Below are positions 1 through 9,408 of a stretch of 64,000 bases of DNA, in pieces. How positions within the stretch are numbered: position 1 is the first letter of the stretch; each line of letters starts with the position of its first letter. Position numbers and translations under genes: made by a program. Source of the stretch: Pelagimonas varians (GTDB taxonomy: Bacteria; Pseudomonadota; Alphaproteobacteria; Rhodobacterales; Rhodobacteraceae); contig NZ_QKMF01000021.1 in assembly GCF_003208435.1 (NCBI RefSeq), positions 1 through 64,000 on the forward strand, written 5' to 3'. The notes below the pieces were generated by a model. It was not told where the DNA came from. It was given only the letters and a program-made list of their open reading frames with translations, and ran no database searches.

Positions 1-109
1 AAGCCATCTCCGGATCAAACCAGATCGACAACGATCCGCGCTGCTTCAAGCTGTCATTGTAAGACGACCAGTTTGTGGTCTTGTACTTCGTCGGGGTCCA
101 GCTGCTCAT
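1..109 (-). CDS. IS5-family transposase, N-terminal fragment (runs off the left edge)
   Basis: Reading leftward from the ATG at 107-109 gives 36 open codons to the window edge. They contain NWSSYNDSLKQRGSLSIWFD, which matches the usual IS5-group transposase N-terminus (an N-W-x-x-Y-N-x-x-L-x-x-R-G-S-L-x-x-W-F-D pattern). Only this N-terminus is in the window; the DDE catalytic core would lie to the left, so intactness cannot be judged. The family assignment rests on this motif and on the terminal repeat just upstream. Confidence 0.72.
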   Translation of the reverse strand, partial: MSSWTPTKYKTTNWSSYNDSLKQRGSLSIWFDPEMA

Positions 110-155
110 GACCGCCTGCTATCACACTGGATTCGCGACATGAATCCCCGCAGCC

Positions 156-173
156 GATTTGTGCAACAAAGCC
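156..173 (-). repeat. Putative terminal inverted repeat (outer end) of the IS5-type element
   Basis: Read on the minus strand the segment is GGCTTTGTTGCACAAATC, 46 bp outside the transposase start. This matches the GGCTTTGTTGC-type ends of many IS5-group elements. It would place the right-hand outer boundary of the element near 173. The partner repeat and any target-site duplication lie outside the window. Confidence 0.5.
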
Positions 174-1187
174 GTTTGCCGGACAACTTGATCTTAATCT
201 GATCATTCAGCGGTGGCCTGCATGACGATTTTCCGAAGAAGAGTTGTACAAAACTGTGGATGAAGAAGCAGAAAGCTAGCCTTATGGCGACACTGTTGCA
301 ACCACGTATGACTGCGCATTGATCTGTGGCCGTCAATGTACCCGCGAAAGCGCGTTAAAATCTCGGTATATTTCAAAGGTCGGCAGGCGACGCGCTTGCC
401 CAAATCGCTATGAAAGTGCGGGTATTGTGGCTTCGATCATATTCATCAACCGCAATTGGTTGCGCTGGCCTGACGCACCGCAGGCAACCAGGCGTCTCTA
501 CAAGCTCTACAACGATGGAAAAAATTGAACCAAATGGGTTCCGGCCGTAGAATTCAGGCAACTGCCTTCAGTTACATGGCAGGTGTTAGGCCGACTAAGC
601 CTATGTTGGATCGCCCGCTGCTTTAAGTCCAGAACCACCCGGTTACTTGGTCTTCTGTCTGAATGGTCCCAAGGGCTTATTAACTCAGCCAGCTGGCACT
701 CACATCGCTCAGGAATCGGCGCACCACCATCCGCCTGCTTCAGGACCGTCATGATTTATGCGTCGCTGCAATGTGCTGTCTTTATCCAAAATCTCCTCAG
801 GTATCTGGTCGAGAAAATTCGGCCTTTAAACATTACAAATCCTAGGGATATTAACAAAGCTCATCGCCCTACGGCAAATATGGACATCGTAAAGAGGGGG
901 CGTGGCAACCTACTCCATTGTCCAATTTGGAATTTTCAACATAAATAGCCCCGCAGCGTCGCTGAATAAAGAACGCGTAATGACTAAGCAACACTCAATA
1001 GCACACCACCAGTGTATTCGCCATGGCTGATCAGGATCAGGGCTAATGGGCAATCTAGCCACGGTTCGACCTCCGGCGTATCGAAACGCACCATGATCGC
1101 GACCCCAATTCCATCCAGTTCGCTATAATATTTTCCTCAACCGCAAACTATCGATTATGAGCCCTGACACCGGTGAATTCATTCACT
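174..1187. other. Gene-free, apparently decayed stretch beside the IS end
   Basis: About 1 kb with no frame that reads like a real protein. The open frames present have no family pattern or convincing ribosome-binding site, and the opposite frames are equally poor. One short minus-strand stretch around 700-752 resembles an IS3-type OrfA and is listed separately. I see no tRNA cloverleaf, hairpin terminator or tandem repeat. The likely meaning is old insertion and deletion scars beyond the end of the motility operon; this is inference. Confidence 0.5.
690..752 (-). pseudogene. Possible remnant of an IS3-type OrfA transposase
   Basis: The minus-strand translation begins TVLKQADGGAPIPERC, close to the helix-turn-helix region of IS3-group OrfA proteins (L-K-Q-A-x-x-G-x-P-x-P-E-x-C). 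The match ends after about 16 residues, the usual start is missing because a stop codon lies directly upstream in frame, and no OrfB follows. It is at best a short relic; chance similarity is possible. Confidence 0.22.
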
Positions 1188-3446
1188 TTAATTCTCCAGA
1201 AGCGTTGCTTCCAGAATATCCTTTATGGTTTCCCTAGATTTATAGCTCTCTTTGAAAAGCGATTCAACATCAGCCAACGAAACTCGATTGGGTGAATTTA
1301 GATTGGGTTCCGATTGGATCATGTCCGCCGCAGAGGATAACGGACCATCATCGACTTCCGATACTCGCTCCCAATCACCAGAAAGCCAGGCTTCCACTTG
1401 CGCATCACTTTTTTGTCCAAGTTCAGAAAAAATACTTCTTGCATAATTGTGGTCGCCCATTTGACTTCTTGCTACTGCGCGCAATCTCGAAACTTCCTGC
1501 CCTTGCAACCCAATTAACAAAATCTCAGACTCCTCAGGTCGGGATAGATCAAGAAGAGCCCTCGCCTGTAATAATCGTTTTTCGCGGTCTAGTTGCTGCT
1601 CGGAAACTTTCCCCAACACTCCAATCGCCGCGTTTGGAAGCCCCAATTCCATCATTCGGCGCGCTGCAGATAAAATTTGGGTACTGCCTAGAGCGTTCCA
1701 GTGCTCTGAGTCTATCAAGAAAAAATGCCTAAGGAATGACACATCATCCGCTCGATCAAAGATCGCTTCGAATATGTCATTGCGTGCTTCCTCAACTAGC
1801 TTTGGATTCACCCCTTCGACTTTGTTCAGGACATCGAGTGCATCTTCAAATCTTCCGTTGATCGTCAGAGACTTTAGGTGTGCTTCCCACATTTCAGAAC
1901 CAGCGTCAGTATTCCGTAGTTCGGTTGAATAGGCTGCGGAAAGTTCGACAACCCTGTCGGAAACTTTGACGCCAGTTTGCTCCGCAATTTCAACTGCCGA
2001 CACAATTGCTTCCGCTGTCTCTGGACTTTGACTTTCTGCCAGATTGTTGAATGCCGTGGAAGCTTGATCAATGTTACCACCCATGAGCTGAATCTGTGCT
2101 TTACCAAGTGTAATGCTGTTCGTTTCCTCACCTAACATTCTCTCCAATCTGCGAAGTATATCTTTTGCCGGTGCTGAAAATCCGTTCTTCGAGAGGTTTT
2201 GCGAAATTTTAGGTCCTAGTTGTTCACGCAAATGTTTAGGCAGCATTTCGAACCCCTGTAGAACCGATTCTTCATCAATTTCAGATGTGGATCTTAGACC
2301 GGTACCATCAACGACAGCCCAGACTGCCGCCAGCCCTTCACAAGCGAACTGGTCTTGAAACAGCTGCGAAGGATCGGAATCTCCGTCCACCAAATAGCTC
2401 AGCGCATGGAAAACCTTGTTTTCGGCTCCGCCTATCATCGTCAACGCCTCTCGGGCTTCGGCTCCAAAGCTAAAATACAAAAGGCTTTTAACGTAACTAT
2501 TCATAACACTATTGTTAATTTTATCGAACTCGCCGAAAACGGCTCCGCGACGGGTCGCTAACACAAGGCTTACGTCATCAGTGTCTTCTTCCCATTTTGT
2601 AAAACTCAGCAAGGCGTCAGGCACACACTGCTGGCCACCAATTGAAATCCTACCACTGGCCTCCAAAGTTCGATCTAGAACAAGTTCCCGTAGTGCGACA
2701 TCAGCCGATAAATCATTTAGATCACCGGGTTTTTGAAGAGACACATCATCGAATTTTCTTGGCGGCTGCTTTAAAATGCTAGTGGGATTCAATAGACCCT
2801 GAGTGGCAGCACTCGCCACATCGCCAAATATTTGCGCTCGGACCATTTCTGCTTGTGAATTATCAAATGGGTCAGAGTTTGAAATTTCTGGCCCACTAAC
2901 CTCTGCACTTGCCAGAGGAGTATCAAATCCCATCGGATTTGCTGATTTTTTCGGCCCAATTCGTGGGCCTTGACTCAACCATACCTTCGTAAAATCTGCT
3001 TGGTATCGCGTCAAACTGCCTGCCTGTAATTGAGATTCAATAGGCAAATCAATTTCCCTACCCGTATCGTCAGTCGCACTCACCAGTTTTTCTTTTACGT
3101 CAACCACTAACATTTTGTTCTGGAAAATAAATGCTTCTGAGACACAGTTACATGCTAACTCAATATCAATTGCTGCTTCTTCAGGCACCGCCATCAACGC
3201 TGAAACCCTAGCTTTTGATATTTTTTCAAACACAGTCGAAGTGTCAAAATATGTCGGGTTCATTTCCAAATTTAGCCGCAATTTATTGCCTTTGGTTGAG
3301 GGAGATATGCTCCAATTGGTGCCAGTTGGTATATTAAAAACCAGCCGTGTAAAATCACCATGCTCACCGCTGCGAACAGATACTTGTTGCGCTGAGCCCA
3401 GAGTGGGAAAAAATATTAAACACAGCAGAGTCAGGATACGAGTCAT
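1188..3446 (-). CDS. Large periplasmic AMIN/TPR-like protein of the motility operon
   Basis: A 752-residue protein with a cleavable signal peptide (about 1-19, ending GSAQ). Residues about 20-115 have alternating hydrophobic beta-type segments resembling an AMIN/secretin-associated domain (VSVRSGEHGDFTRLVFNIP). The rest is alpha-helical with TPR-like repeats rich in Ala, Leu and Glu. Its ATG overlaps the motA stop by 4 bp, so it is translationally coupled to the stator gene and probably acts at the flagellar motor in the periplasm. Rhizobial motility operons carry other periplasmic Mot proteins (MotC, MotE) near motA, but I see no clear kinship with them. Exact function unknown. Confidence 0.7.
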   Translation of the reverse strand: MTRILTLLCLIFFPTLGSAQQVSVRSGEHGDFTRLVFNIPTGTNWSISPSTKGNKLRLNLEMNPTYFDTSTVFEKISKARVSALMAVPEEAAIDIELACNCVSEAFIFQNKMLVVDVKEKLVSATDDTGREIDLPIESQLQAGSLTRYQADFTKVWLSQGPRIGPKKSANPMGFDTPLASAEVSGPEISNSDPFDNSQAEMVRAQIFGDVASAATQGLLNPTSILKQPPRKFDDVSLQKPGDLNDLSADVALRELVLDRTLEASGRISIGGQQCVPDALLSFTKWEEDTDDVSLVLATRRGAVFGEFDKINNSVMNSYVKSLLYFSFGAEAREALTMIGGAENKVFHALSYLVDGDSDPSQLFQDQFACEGLAAVWAVVDGTGLRSTSEIDEESVLQGFEMLPKHLREQLGPKISQNLSKNGFSAPAKDILRRLERMLGEETNSITLGKAQIQLMGGNIDQASTAFNNLAESQSPETAEAIVSAVEIAEQTGVKVSDRVVELSAAYSTELRNTDAGSEMWEAHLKSLTINGRFEDALDVLNKVEGVNPKLVEEARNDIFEAIFDRADDVSFLRHFFLIDSEHWNALGSTQILSAARRMMELGLPNAAIGVLGKVSEQQLDREKRLLQARALLDLSRPEESEILLIGLQGQEVSRLRAVARSQMGDHNYARSIFSELGQKSDAQVEAWLSGDWERVSEVDDGPLSSAADMIQSEPNLNSPNRVSLADVESLFKESYKSRETIKDILEATLLEN

Positions 3447-4312
3447 GCAGCCTCCTGCTTCACTGACTTTAATGCCTCTTCTAGGTCTTCAAATGTGGGG
3501 CGAAAATAGGAAGGCGTGTTTTGACGACCGACTTCGATGCAAATATTGGTTGCGTGATTGTGCAAATTGGCCACCAACACTTCTCTAATTAAATGATAAA
3601 AATGAAGATCTTCATCCACTACAGCTTTGACCTTGGAAGCGAAGGGTGCAACGATGCCATAGGCTAGAAAAACGCCTAGAAATGTACCAACCAATGCACC
3701 GCCAATCATTTTTCCCAAAACTTCTGGCGGTTGGTCAATAGAAGCCATTGTTTTGATAACACCCAAAACCGCTGCAACGATACCAAGTGCAGGCAACGCA
3801 TCAGCCATAGCTTGCAAAGCATGACTTGAATGAAGTGCATGTGTCTGCATTCCGTCGATTCGCTTGTCCAATACTTCTTCTACTTGATGTGGGTCATCGT
3901 AGTTCATTGATACGGAACGCATTGTATCGCAAATCAATTCCATTGCATACTTGTCGCCCATAATTTTTGGATATTTTTCGAAAATATTGGACTCGGAGGG
4001 AGTTTCAATATGCTCTTCAATTGCGACTGGATTTTGCCTTGCCAAGCGAATCAACTCAAATAAAAGGCATAGCAGATCGCGATAATCTTCGTTTTTCCAC
4101 TTTGCACCTTTGAATACCTTTGAGATATCTTTGAGAGTATGTTTAACCGTCGGACCATCATTGGCAATTAGAAAGGCTCCTGCGGCTGCACCGCCGATCA
4201 TCATGAACTCAAATGGCAGTGCTTTGAGAATAATACCCAGTTTCCCCCCTGCGGCCAGGTAGCCACCGAATACCATTACGAAAATCACGACAATTCCGAT
4301 GATTCCCAGCAT
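3443..4312 (-). CDS. motA: Flagellar motor stator protein MotA
   Basis: 289 residues with the MotA layout: two N-terminal membrane segments (about 1-20 and 33-50), a cytoplasmic loop, then two more (about 170-190 and 205-226). The conserved stator prolines are visible at P174 (ADALPALG) and P223 (GIVAPFAS), equivalent to E. coli P173 and P222. The loop segment LIRLARQNPVAIEEHIE carries the charged residues that contact FliG. With MotB it forms the proton channel that drives flagellar rotation. It is followed with 4-bp overlap by the AMIN/TPR gene and lies downstream of flgI. motB is not adjacent but about 5 kb upstream in the same run of genes. Confidence 0.95.
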   Translation of the reverse strand: MLGIIGIVVIFVMVFGGYLAAGGKLGIILKALPFEFMMIGGAAAGAFLIANDGPTVKHTLKDISKVFKGAKWKNEDYRDLLCLLFELIRLARQNPVAIEEHIETPSESNIFEKYPKIMGDKYAMELICDTMRSVSMNYDDPHQVEEVLDKRIDGMQTHALHSSHALQAMADALPALGIVAAVLGVIKTMASIDQPPEVLGKMIGGALVGTFLGVFLAYGIVAPFASKVKAVVDEDLHFYHLIREVLVANLHNHATNICIEVGRQNTPSYFRPTFEDLEEALKSVKQEAA

Positions 4313-4389
4313 ATCTGAACTCCCAGTATAAATTCAGTCATTACATTGACAGCAGGCGGTTAAAGAAACCTCTGCAAAACTGCAGGTTT

Positions 4390-5505
4390 TTACATAACGA
4401 CAAAATCAGCGTGAAGGGCCCCGGCAGCTTTGATACTTTTTAGGATATCGATCATGTCTCTTGGGCTCACGCCCAGAGCATTCAGTCCGGCGATAACCTC
4501 GGACAAGGAAGTGCCCTCAGGAACAACAGCCAACCCAATCCCCGGCTCTTCCTCAATTGCTGCCCCAGTTCTAGGAACGACAACAGTATCACCATCGCTA
4601 AATGGGTTGGGCTGAATGGCCAAGGGAGCTTCTTCGATACGCAGTGTCAAATTTCCCTGCGATACAGCAACTCTAGAAATGCGTACATCTGACCCCATAA
4701 CAATTGTGCCCGATCGTTGATCAACCACAACCCGAGCCTTGCGCTCTGGCTCAACAGACAAGTTTTCAATGGCAACAACAGCGCGGGCCGGGGACCTGGC
4801 TCCGGTTTTAGTCAGGTCAACATTCACTGTGCCTGCATCGGACATTGTCGCAGCGCCACGACCCACAGCCCTATTGATCACATCTTCTATGCGGGCAGCA
4901 GTTGTAAAGTCAGGCTCTCTGAGAGCTAGGCGCAATGATGACAGCTGACTGAAATCAAATTCAATTTCCCGCTCCACGCGTGCCCCTGAGGGGATCACAC
5001 CTGCTGTGGGCACGCCTTGAACTACTTTTGCAGCATCCCCTTCTGCCGATATGCCACCTGCGATTACCGTTCCTTGGGCAACAGCGTAGATCTGGCCGTC
5101 GGCGGCATTGAGCGGCGTCATAATCAAAGTGCCGCCCAGGAGACTTTTGGAATCGCCAATAGCAGAAACCGTAACATCAATCTGCCCGCCAGTCCGTGCA
5201 AAGGCAGGTAACCGACCCGTAACCAGAACTGCAGCGACGTTTCGAGGCCTGAGCTGTTCACCTGTGACATTGACACCCAGTCTTTCCAGGATATTGGACA
5301 TGATTTCTTCGGTAAATGGAGAGTTTCGAAGACCGTCCCCGGTACCGTTCAAGCCCACTACCAAACCATACCCCACCAGATCATTTGATCTTACGCCATC
5401 CACTTCGACGAGATCTTTGATTCGGACTGACTGGGCGTGCGCATCTGTGACGTGGGAAAATCCCATGACCAATGCAAAAATTGCTACGGCGCGAAAAATC
5501 ATCAT
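4390..5505 (-). CDS. flgI: Flagellar P-ring protein FlgI
   Basis: 371 residues, the normal FlgI length. A signal peptide of about 24 residues (ending DAHAQ) exports it to the periplasm, where it builds the P ring around the rod in the peptidoglycan layer. Diagnostic FlgI stretches are VRIKDLVEVDGVRSNDLVGY near the N-terminus, GLNGTGD, and the C-terminal IKAAGALHADFVV. Its start overlaps the flgL stop by 4 bp, indicating coupled translation. About 77 bp separate it from motA downstream. Confidence 0.97.
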   Translation of the reverse strand: MMIFRAVAIFALVMGFSHVTDAHAQSVRIKDLVEVDGVRSNDLVGYGLVVGLNGTGDGLRNSPFTEEIMSNILERLGVNVTGEQLRPRNVAAVLVTGRLPAFARTGGQIDVTVSAIGDSKSLLGGTLIMTPLNAADGQIYAVAQGTVIAGGISAEGDAAKVVQGVPTAGVIPSGARVEREIEFDFSQLSSLRLALREPDFTTAARIEDVINRAVGRGAATMSDAGTVNVDLTKTGARSPARAVVAIENLSVEPERKARVVVDQRSGTIVMGSDVRISRVAVSQGNLTLRIEEAPLAIQPNPFSDGDTVVVPRTGAAIEEEPGIGLAVVPEGTSLSEVIAGLNALGVSPRDMIDILKSIKAAGALHADFVVM

Positions 5506-6500
5506 AAGTACTCCGCCAGCGACAGCCGTTGAGATCTGGCTGTGATCGCATAAAGGCTTTCTAGCTGGCCACGAACGTTTTCATATTTAGTGGCTGACTC
5601 ATATTGATCCGTTCCAACCAAATCCAAACGCGCCAAACTGGTAGAGGCTGTTTCTGCTGCATTGCGTGCGGTTGTGTCTTCGATGCGGGCCTCCACTGCG
5701 CCCAAACCCGCCCGCAGTTCGACTATCGATTGTTGAGCCGCAAGCAGTTCTCGCCCCGACTTCGCCAGTAACTCGACTTGTAAATCTGTATCGAAACCCA
5801 AGCTGTCATCTGCGGCCAACGCGGCCATAGCCAACGGTTTTAGCAATTCGCGAAATGCTGGGTCCGTTGCCCGAATATCAATATCGGCGGTTTCCGTTTC
5901 ACTCAGCTTAAGGCTTGCCAACCCAGTTGCCGATCCTTCGTAAGTGACCGTTTCATAGCCGCCACCGGCACCAAAAAAAGTGTCCAGCTGAGATTCGACT
6001 CCTGCCAATGTGGTTTCAGCTGCCAATGCAATCCGGAGGTCAGCAAGCATATCTTCACTTGAAGAGACGGCAGGCCGATCCGTCGCCGTTCCACCGAACA
6101 GAGAACGCCCGGCCACAGAGCGGTTGAGGCCATTCATGACCTGCCCCAAAGCGTTTTCGGCGTCATCAGACATTGTTTTCAGTAGCGGCGCAGTTGGTGT
6201 CAATTCCGCAGCTATCAGAATTTGCGACAGCGTTTCACTGCGGGACTGCATTTCACCCAAAGATGACTGCATCGTTCCTGAAATATACGTCGCCTCGGTT
6301 GTGTTGATGCGATAGGCAGACAATTTTGAAAGCGTTCGGTCGACCTCTTGCAAACTGGTCAAGTCCCCATTCAAATGTTGCGCAGAATCGGTGACAAAAC
6401 CGGTTGCAACCTCAACTGCCAACTGGTCCATCTGCTCACGCAGGCGCACTTGGTTTGTCCGCAAGACCAAAGAGCGGGCCATATCCCCTACTGATTCCAT
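5502..6500 (-). CDS. flgL: Flagellar hook-filament junction protein FlgL
   Basis: 332 residues with the flagellin-like N-terminal helix (MARSLVLRTNQVRLREQMDQ) and a C-terminal helix that pair in the coiled-coil D0/D1 domains. No signal peptide, as expected for a substrate of the flagellar type III export apparatus. FlgL joins the hook-associated FlgK layer to the filament. It follows flgK by 11 bp and overlaps flgI by 4 bp. The middle domain is variable, so identification rests on the termini, the length and the position after flgK. Confidence 0.9.
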   Translation of the reverse strand: MESVGDMARSLVLRTNQVRLREQMDQLAVEVATGFVTDSAQHLNGDLTSLQEVDRTLSKLSAYRINTTEATYISGTMQSSLGEMQSRSETLSQILIAAELTPTAPLLKTMSDDAENALGQVMNGLNRSVAGRSLFGGTATDRPAVSSSEDMLADLRIALAAETTLAGVESQLDTFFGAGGGYETVTYEGSATGLASLKLSETETADIDIRATDPAFRELLKPLAMAALAADDSLGFDTDLQVELLAKSGRELLAAQQSIVELRAGLGAVEARIEDTTARNAAETASTSLARLDLVGTDQYESATKYENVRGQLESLYAITARSQRLSLAEYL

Positions 6501-6511
6501 TGTCTTCCTCC

Positions 6512-7960
6512 TCAGATAGACATCAAACGTTCCATCAACTCATCAACGACAGACATGACTTTTGCGTTTGCGGTAAAGTGTTGTTCGATCTGCATAAGCC
6601 GTTGAAGCTCTTGGTCGGTGTCGACCCCTTTTGAAAACTCCAACTCGCTTAGCGCAGTGTTTTGTGACGAAAGAAAGCTATGTTCATTTTCGGCCCGCAC
6701 CCGCGTACCCGCAGCATTTGATGAAAACTCTGAGATATGGTTAACAAAGCTTCGAGAAACTGAAGGAAGCGTGGCTGAACTGGGAATAGATGACGTGTTC
6801 AACGCTTCAGAAATTGACTGCAACAAACGCCCTTCGCCAACTTCACCTTGAACCGCAGCTCCAAGACCATCCCGCAATCGCCAAACAGAACCGGAGTCAG
6901 GAGCAACAAGAGAGTTGAGTTCAATTCGGCCAGCTAGGCCAACTTCTTTGAGAGGATCCAAAGCAGTGCCAGCATCGGTAAACAAGCCGGGGTCTGTAGC
7001 ACCAAGTGTCGCGTCTGGGCCGCCTGGCCCCAACCTTTCAATCAGGTCGCGTGCAATTGCATCCAGTTCTGCTTGGCTCTCTGGGGCGGCCTGATCTCGA
7101 ATTTCAAACTGTGCCGCTAAACTGCCACCCGCGAAGAAACCCGATGATGTCGAATTCATTGCAAGGCCGTTCACAGTTAAACCGTTCAAGTCTCCATCTG
7201 CTAATGACATGCCGGGGCCGATTGCATTGACGGTTTCAAAGCCAATTTCCATTGGTGACCCATCAAGCAAAGTTGCCCCATTGGTCGTAAAAAGTGCAAT
7301 TGCACCCCGATCACGTTGAACAACACGTAGGGGCACAATATCGGAAATACTGTCCAGAATTACGGCACGTTCATCGTACAGCGTCGCAACGTCCGACCCT
7401 GTGGAGCTGGCTTTAACAACCGCGTCATTGATCGCATCAAGTCGGCCCAGCGCGATATTTAGTGATTCAACTTGTTGGCCGATGGAAGTATCGGCCGCTT
7501 GCCGGGACTGCTGAATTTCAGTTGATAATTTATGCAAGGACTGTGTCAAAGACGTTGCCGATGTTGCAACGTTTTCAAGCCGTTGAGACGAAGACGGGTC
7601 GGTTGCAGCCGACAATAACGAATTTTCAAAAGCAGTGACCCGGGTAGCAAGAGCCCCTGCACTACCAGACTCTCCAACCAGTGTTTCCAGCTGTTTAGAA
7701 TGGGTATACATGCTATTTGAATAGGCCAATTCGGCGTCAGACACGCGCCGATCAGCAATAATAACAGGGTCATTGTGCCGGATAACTCCAGCAATGCGGA
7801 CGCCTCCAGACGTGCCCAACGACCCGGGGGTTAGGGCGAGCTCGCGCCGCCCGTACCCCTCGGTTGTTGCATTAGAAATATTGGTGGAAACCAGTGCGGC
7901 CGCCCGGGAATTGGCCGTAAGGCCACTAAAAGCGTTGTAAAGTGCACCCGTAAGAGACAT
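6512..7960 (-). CDS. flgK: Flagellar hook-associated protein 1 FlgK
   Basis: 482 residues. The N-terminus has the rod/hook/HAP signature: FSGLTANSRAAALVSTNISN, then ATTEGYGRRELAL. The C-terminus ends with the amphipathic helix typical of the family (LMQIEQHFTANAKVMSVVDE). FlgK caps the hook and links it to FlgL and the filament; it is exported by the flagellar type III system without a cleaved signal. A purine-rich RBS (AAGGAGG) precedes the ATG. It sits 35 bp after flgE and 11 bp before flgL. Confidence 0.95.
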   Translation of the reverse strand: MSLTGALYNAFSGLTANSRAAALVSTNISNATTEGYGRRELALTPGSLGTSGGVRIAGVIRHNDPVIIADRRVSDAELAYSNSMYTHSKQLETLVGESGSAGALATRVTAFENSLLSAATDPSSSQRLENVATSATSLTQSLHKLSTEIQQSRQAADTSIGQQVESLNIALGRLDAINDAVVKASSTGSDVATLYDERAVILDSISDIVPLRVVQRDRGAIALFTTNGATLLDGSPMEIGFETVNAIGPGMSLADGDLNGLTVNGLAMNSTSSGFFAGGSLAAQFEIRDQAAPESQAELDAIARDLIERLGPGGPDATLGATDPGLFTDAGTALDPLKEVGLAGRIELNSLVAPDSGSVWRLRDGLGAAVQGEVGEGRLLQSISEALNTSSIPSSATLPSVSRSFVNHISEFSSNAAGTRVRAENEHSFLSSQNTALSELEFSKGVDTDQELQRLMQIEQHFTANAKVMSVVDELMERLMSI

Positions 7961-7995
7961 TTGGCGACCTCCTTCAAAGGTCTGACGGTATTACG

Positions 7996-9303
7996 TCAGC
8001 GTTTGATATTTGTGGTTTCTTGCAGCATTTCATCAACGGTCTGGATGACTTTGGCGTTCGATGAATAGGCGCGCTGCGTTTGGATCATTGCCGTCAATTC
8101 GTTAGCAACATCGGTGGCGCTTTCTTCTCGGGCGTATGGGACGACATCACCTACTGGTCCATCACCGGCATCCCAAAGGAAGAAACTTCCGCTTTCGGGA
8201 GAAACCATGTAGATTTGCTTGTCCATTGCGACCATCCCGTTTGGATTGGGAACGTCAACCAGCGGAACCTGATAGATTGTTTTTGAAATCCCGGTGTCAA
8301 AAAAGGCATGAACAAAACCGTTTTCATCCACTTCCACGGTTGTCATTTTGCCGACCGGCGAACCATCTTTGGAAATGTTTAGCGGCTGAAATCTGTCACC
8401 AACCTGTGTCAAACCAGCGTTGCTGCCGGGTTCGCCAATACTAATCTCCAACGGCCCGCCGTTGACGTTCACAATCAAGTCACCCGTCAAGGGATCGTAG
8501 GTACCGCCAGACGTAGTCGCGACCGACAAAATCGAACCGCCAGAACCAGACGAGGAGTCAAATGTAACGACGTATTCACCGATGGGGTTACTTGCTGCAT
8601 CCGTTGCGGAGTCGCTAATGACCACCGTCCACTCGTTTGATGAGCCTGTCGCCGGGATCGTTGGCGTATAGGTCATTGTGAGATTTTCAGACCGCCCAAG
8701 ATTGTCAAAATACTCGACGGACTGCGTAACCGGATCACCTGTTGCAGTGGAATCTGTCCCGGTCGCCGGCAAGTTAACGCCCAGTGTAATTGTGGTTGTC
8801 GGTTCGCTGGTGAACTGGTTCAAATTGATCTGAATAGGTTCAAGGCTACTCGATGAGTCCCTCGGGTAGGTTGGCATAGTGCCATCGGAGGACGCCGGCC
8901 AACCCAAAAGCATCAATCCTGATTCAGTCTTTAGGTACCCATTTGCATCCACCCGGAAAGAACCGGTCGAAGTCAGAAACATCTGAGGGTTTTCAGCGCC
9001 AGCCTTCACCTCCGTTGCTTCTGCGACTGGCAAAAATCCATTTCCACGAACAGCCAAATCCGTCGCATTCGTCGTGCCAACCAGCGCGCCACTTTGATCA
9101 ACCAAACGCTGTGTTGTTGTTCGTACGCCACCAGCGGTATAGCCACCGCCGTTGCTCGCCATAACCATCGAAGAAAAGTCGGTTTCTACCCGCTTGTACC
9201 CACTGGTCGAAGAATTCGCGATGTTATCGGAAATAGTCCCAAGCCGGGTTGCGTTGGCTGCTAGGCCAGACACACCTGCATTGAGCGAAGAAGATATCGT
9301 CAT
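7996..9303 (-). CDS. flgE: Flagellar hook protein FlgE
   Basis: 435 residues. N-terminal rod/hook motif SGLAANATRLGTISDNIANS followed by STSGYKRVETDF, a central variable region rich in Thr, Ser and Gly, and a C-terminal helix (LTAMIQTQRAYSSNAKVIQT) typical of FlgE/FlgF/FlgG. Length and the D1-like central region favour FlgE. It polymerises into the hook outside the cell. A CtrA-like site lies in the 105-bp gap between motB and this gene, suggesting it may have its own promoter. Confidence 0.95.
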   Translation of the reverse strand: MTISSSLNAGVSGLAANATRLGTISDNIANSSTSGYKRVETDFSSMVMASNGGGYTAGGVRTTTQRLVDQSGALVGTTNATDLAVRGNGFLPVAEATEVKAGAENPQMFLTSTGSFRVDANGYLKTESGLMLLGWPASSDGTMPTYPRDSSSSLEPIQINLNQFTSEPTTTITLGVNLPATGTDSTATGDPVTQSVEYFDNLGRSENLTMTYTPTIPATGSSNEWTVVISDSATDAASNPIGEYVVTFDSSSGSGGSILSVATTSGGTYDPLTGDLIVNVNGGPLEISIGEPGSNAGLTQVGDRFQPLNISKDGSPVGKMTTVEVDENGFVHAFFDTGISKTIYQVPLVDVPNPNGMVAMDKQIYMVSPESGSFFLWDAGDGPVGDVVPYAREESATDVANELTAMIQTQRAYSSNAKVIQTVDEMLQETTNIKR

Positions 9304-9360
9304 GGAAACGCCTTTCTGCTGTCTCTTTCAATATTGGAGACAACAGATAAGGCGCTCAGC

Positions 9361-9375
9361 TTAACGCTGACCTAA
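9361..9375 (-). promoter_or_regulatory. CtrA-like binding site upstream of flgE
   Basis: The plus strand reads TTAACGCTGACCTAA, that is TTAA-N7-CTAA (minus strand TTAG-N7-TTAA). This is one base off the TTAA-N7-TTAA box bound by CtrA, the regulator that controls flagellar genes in many alphaproteobacteria. It lies 58 bp upstream of the flgE ATG. One short degenerate motif is weak evidence by itself. Confidence 0.35.
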
Positions 9376-9408
9376 CAGCTAAAATTCGATTGAATCTTAA
9401 ATGATCGG

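Noticed and set aside
583-948. A 121-residue open frame in the decayed region
   Set aside because: No family pattern, no convincing RBS and amino-acid composition typical of random reading; the reverse frame is equally open.
1010-1110. A GGTTCGAC sequence that could suggest a tRNA T-arm
   Set aside because: No complementary stem, acceptor arm or anticodon loop can be built around it.
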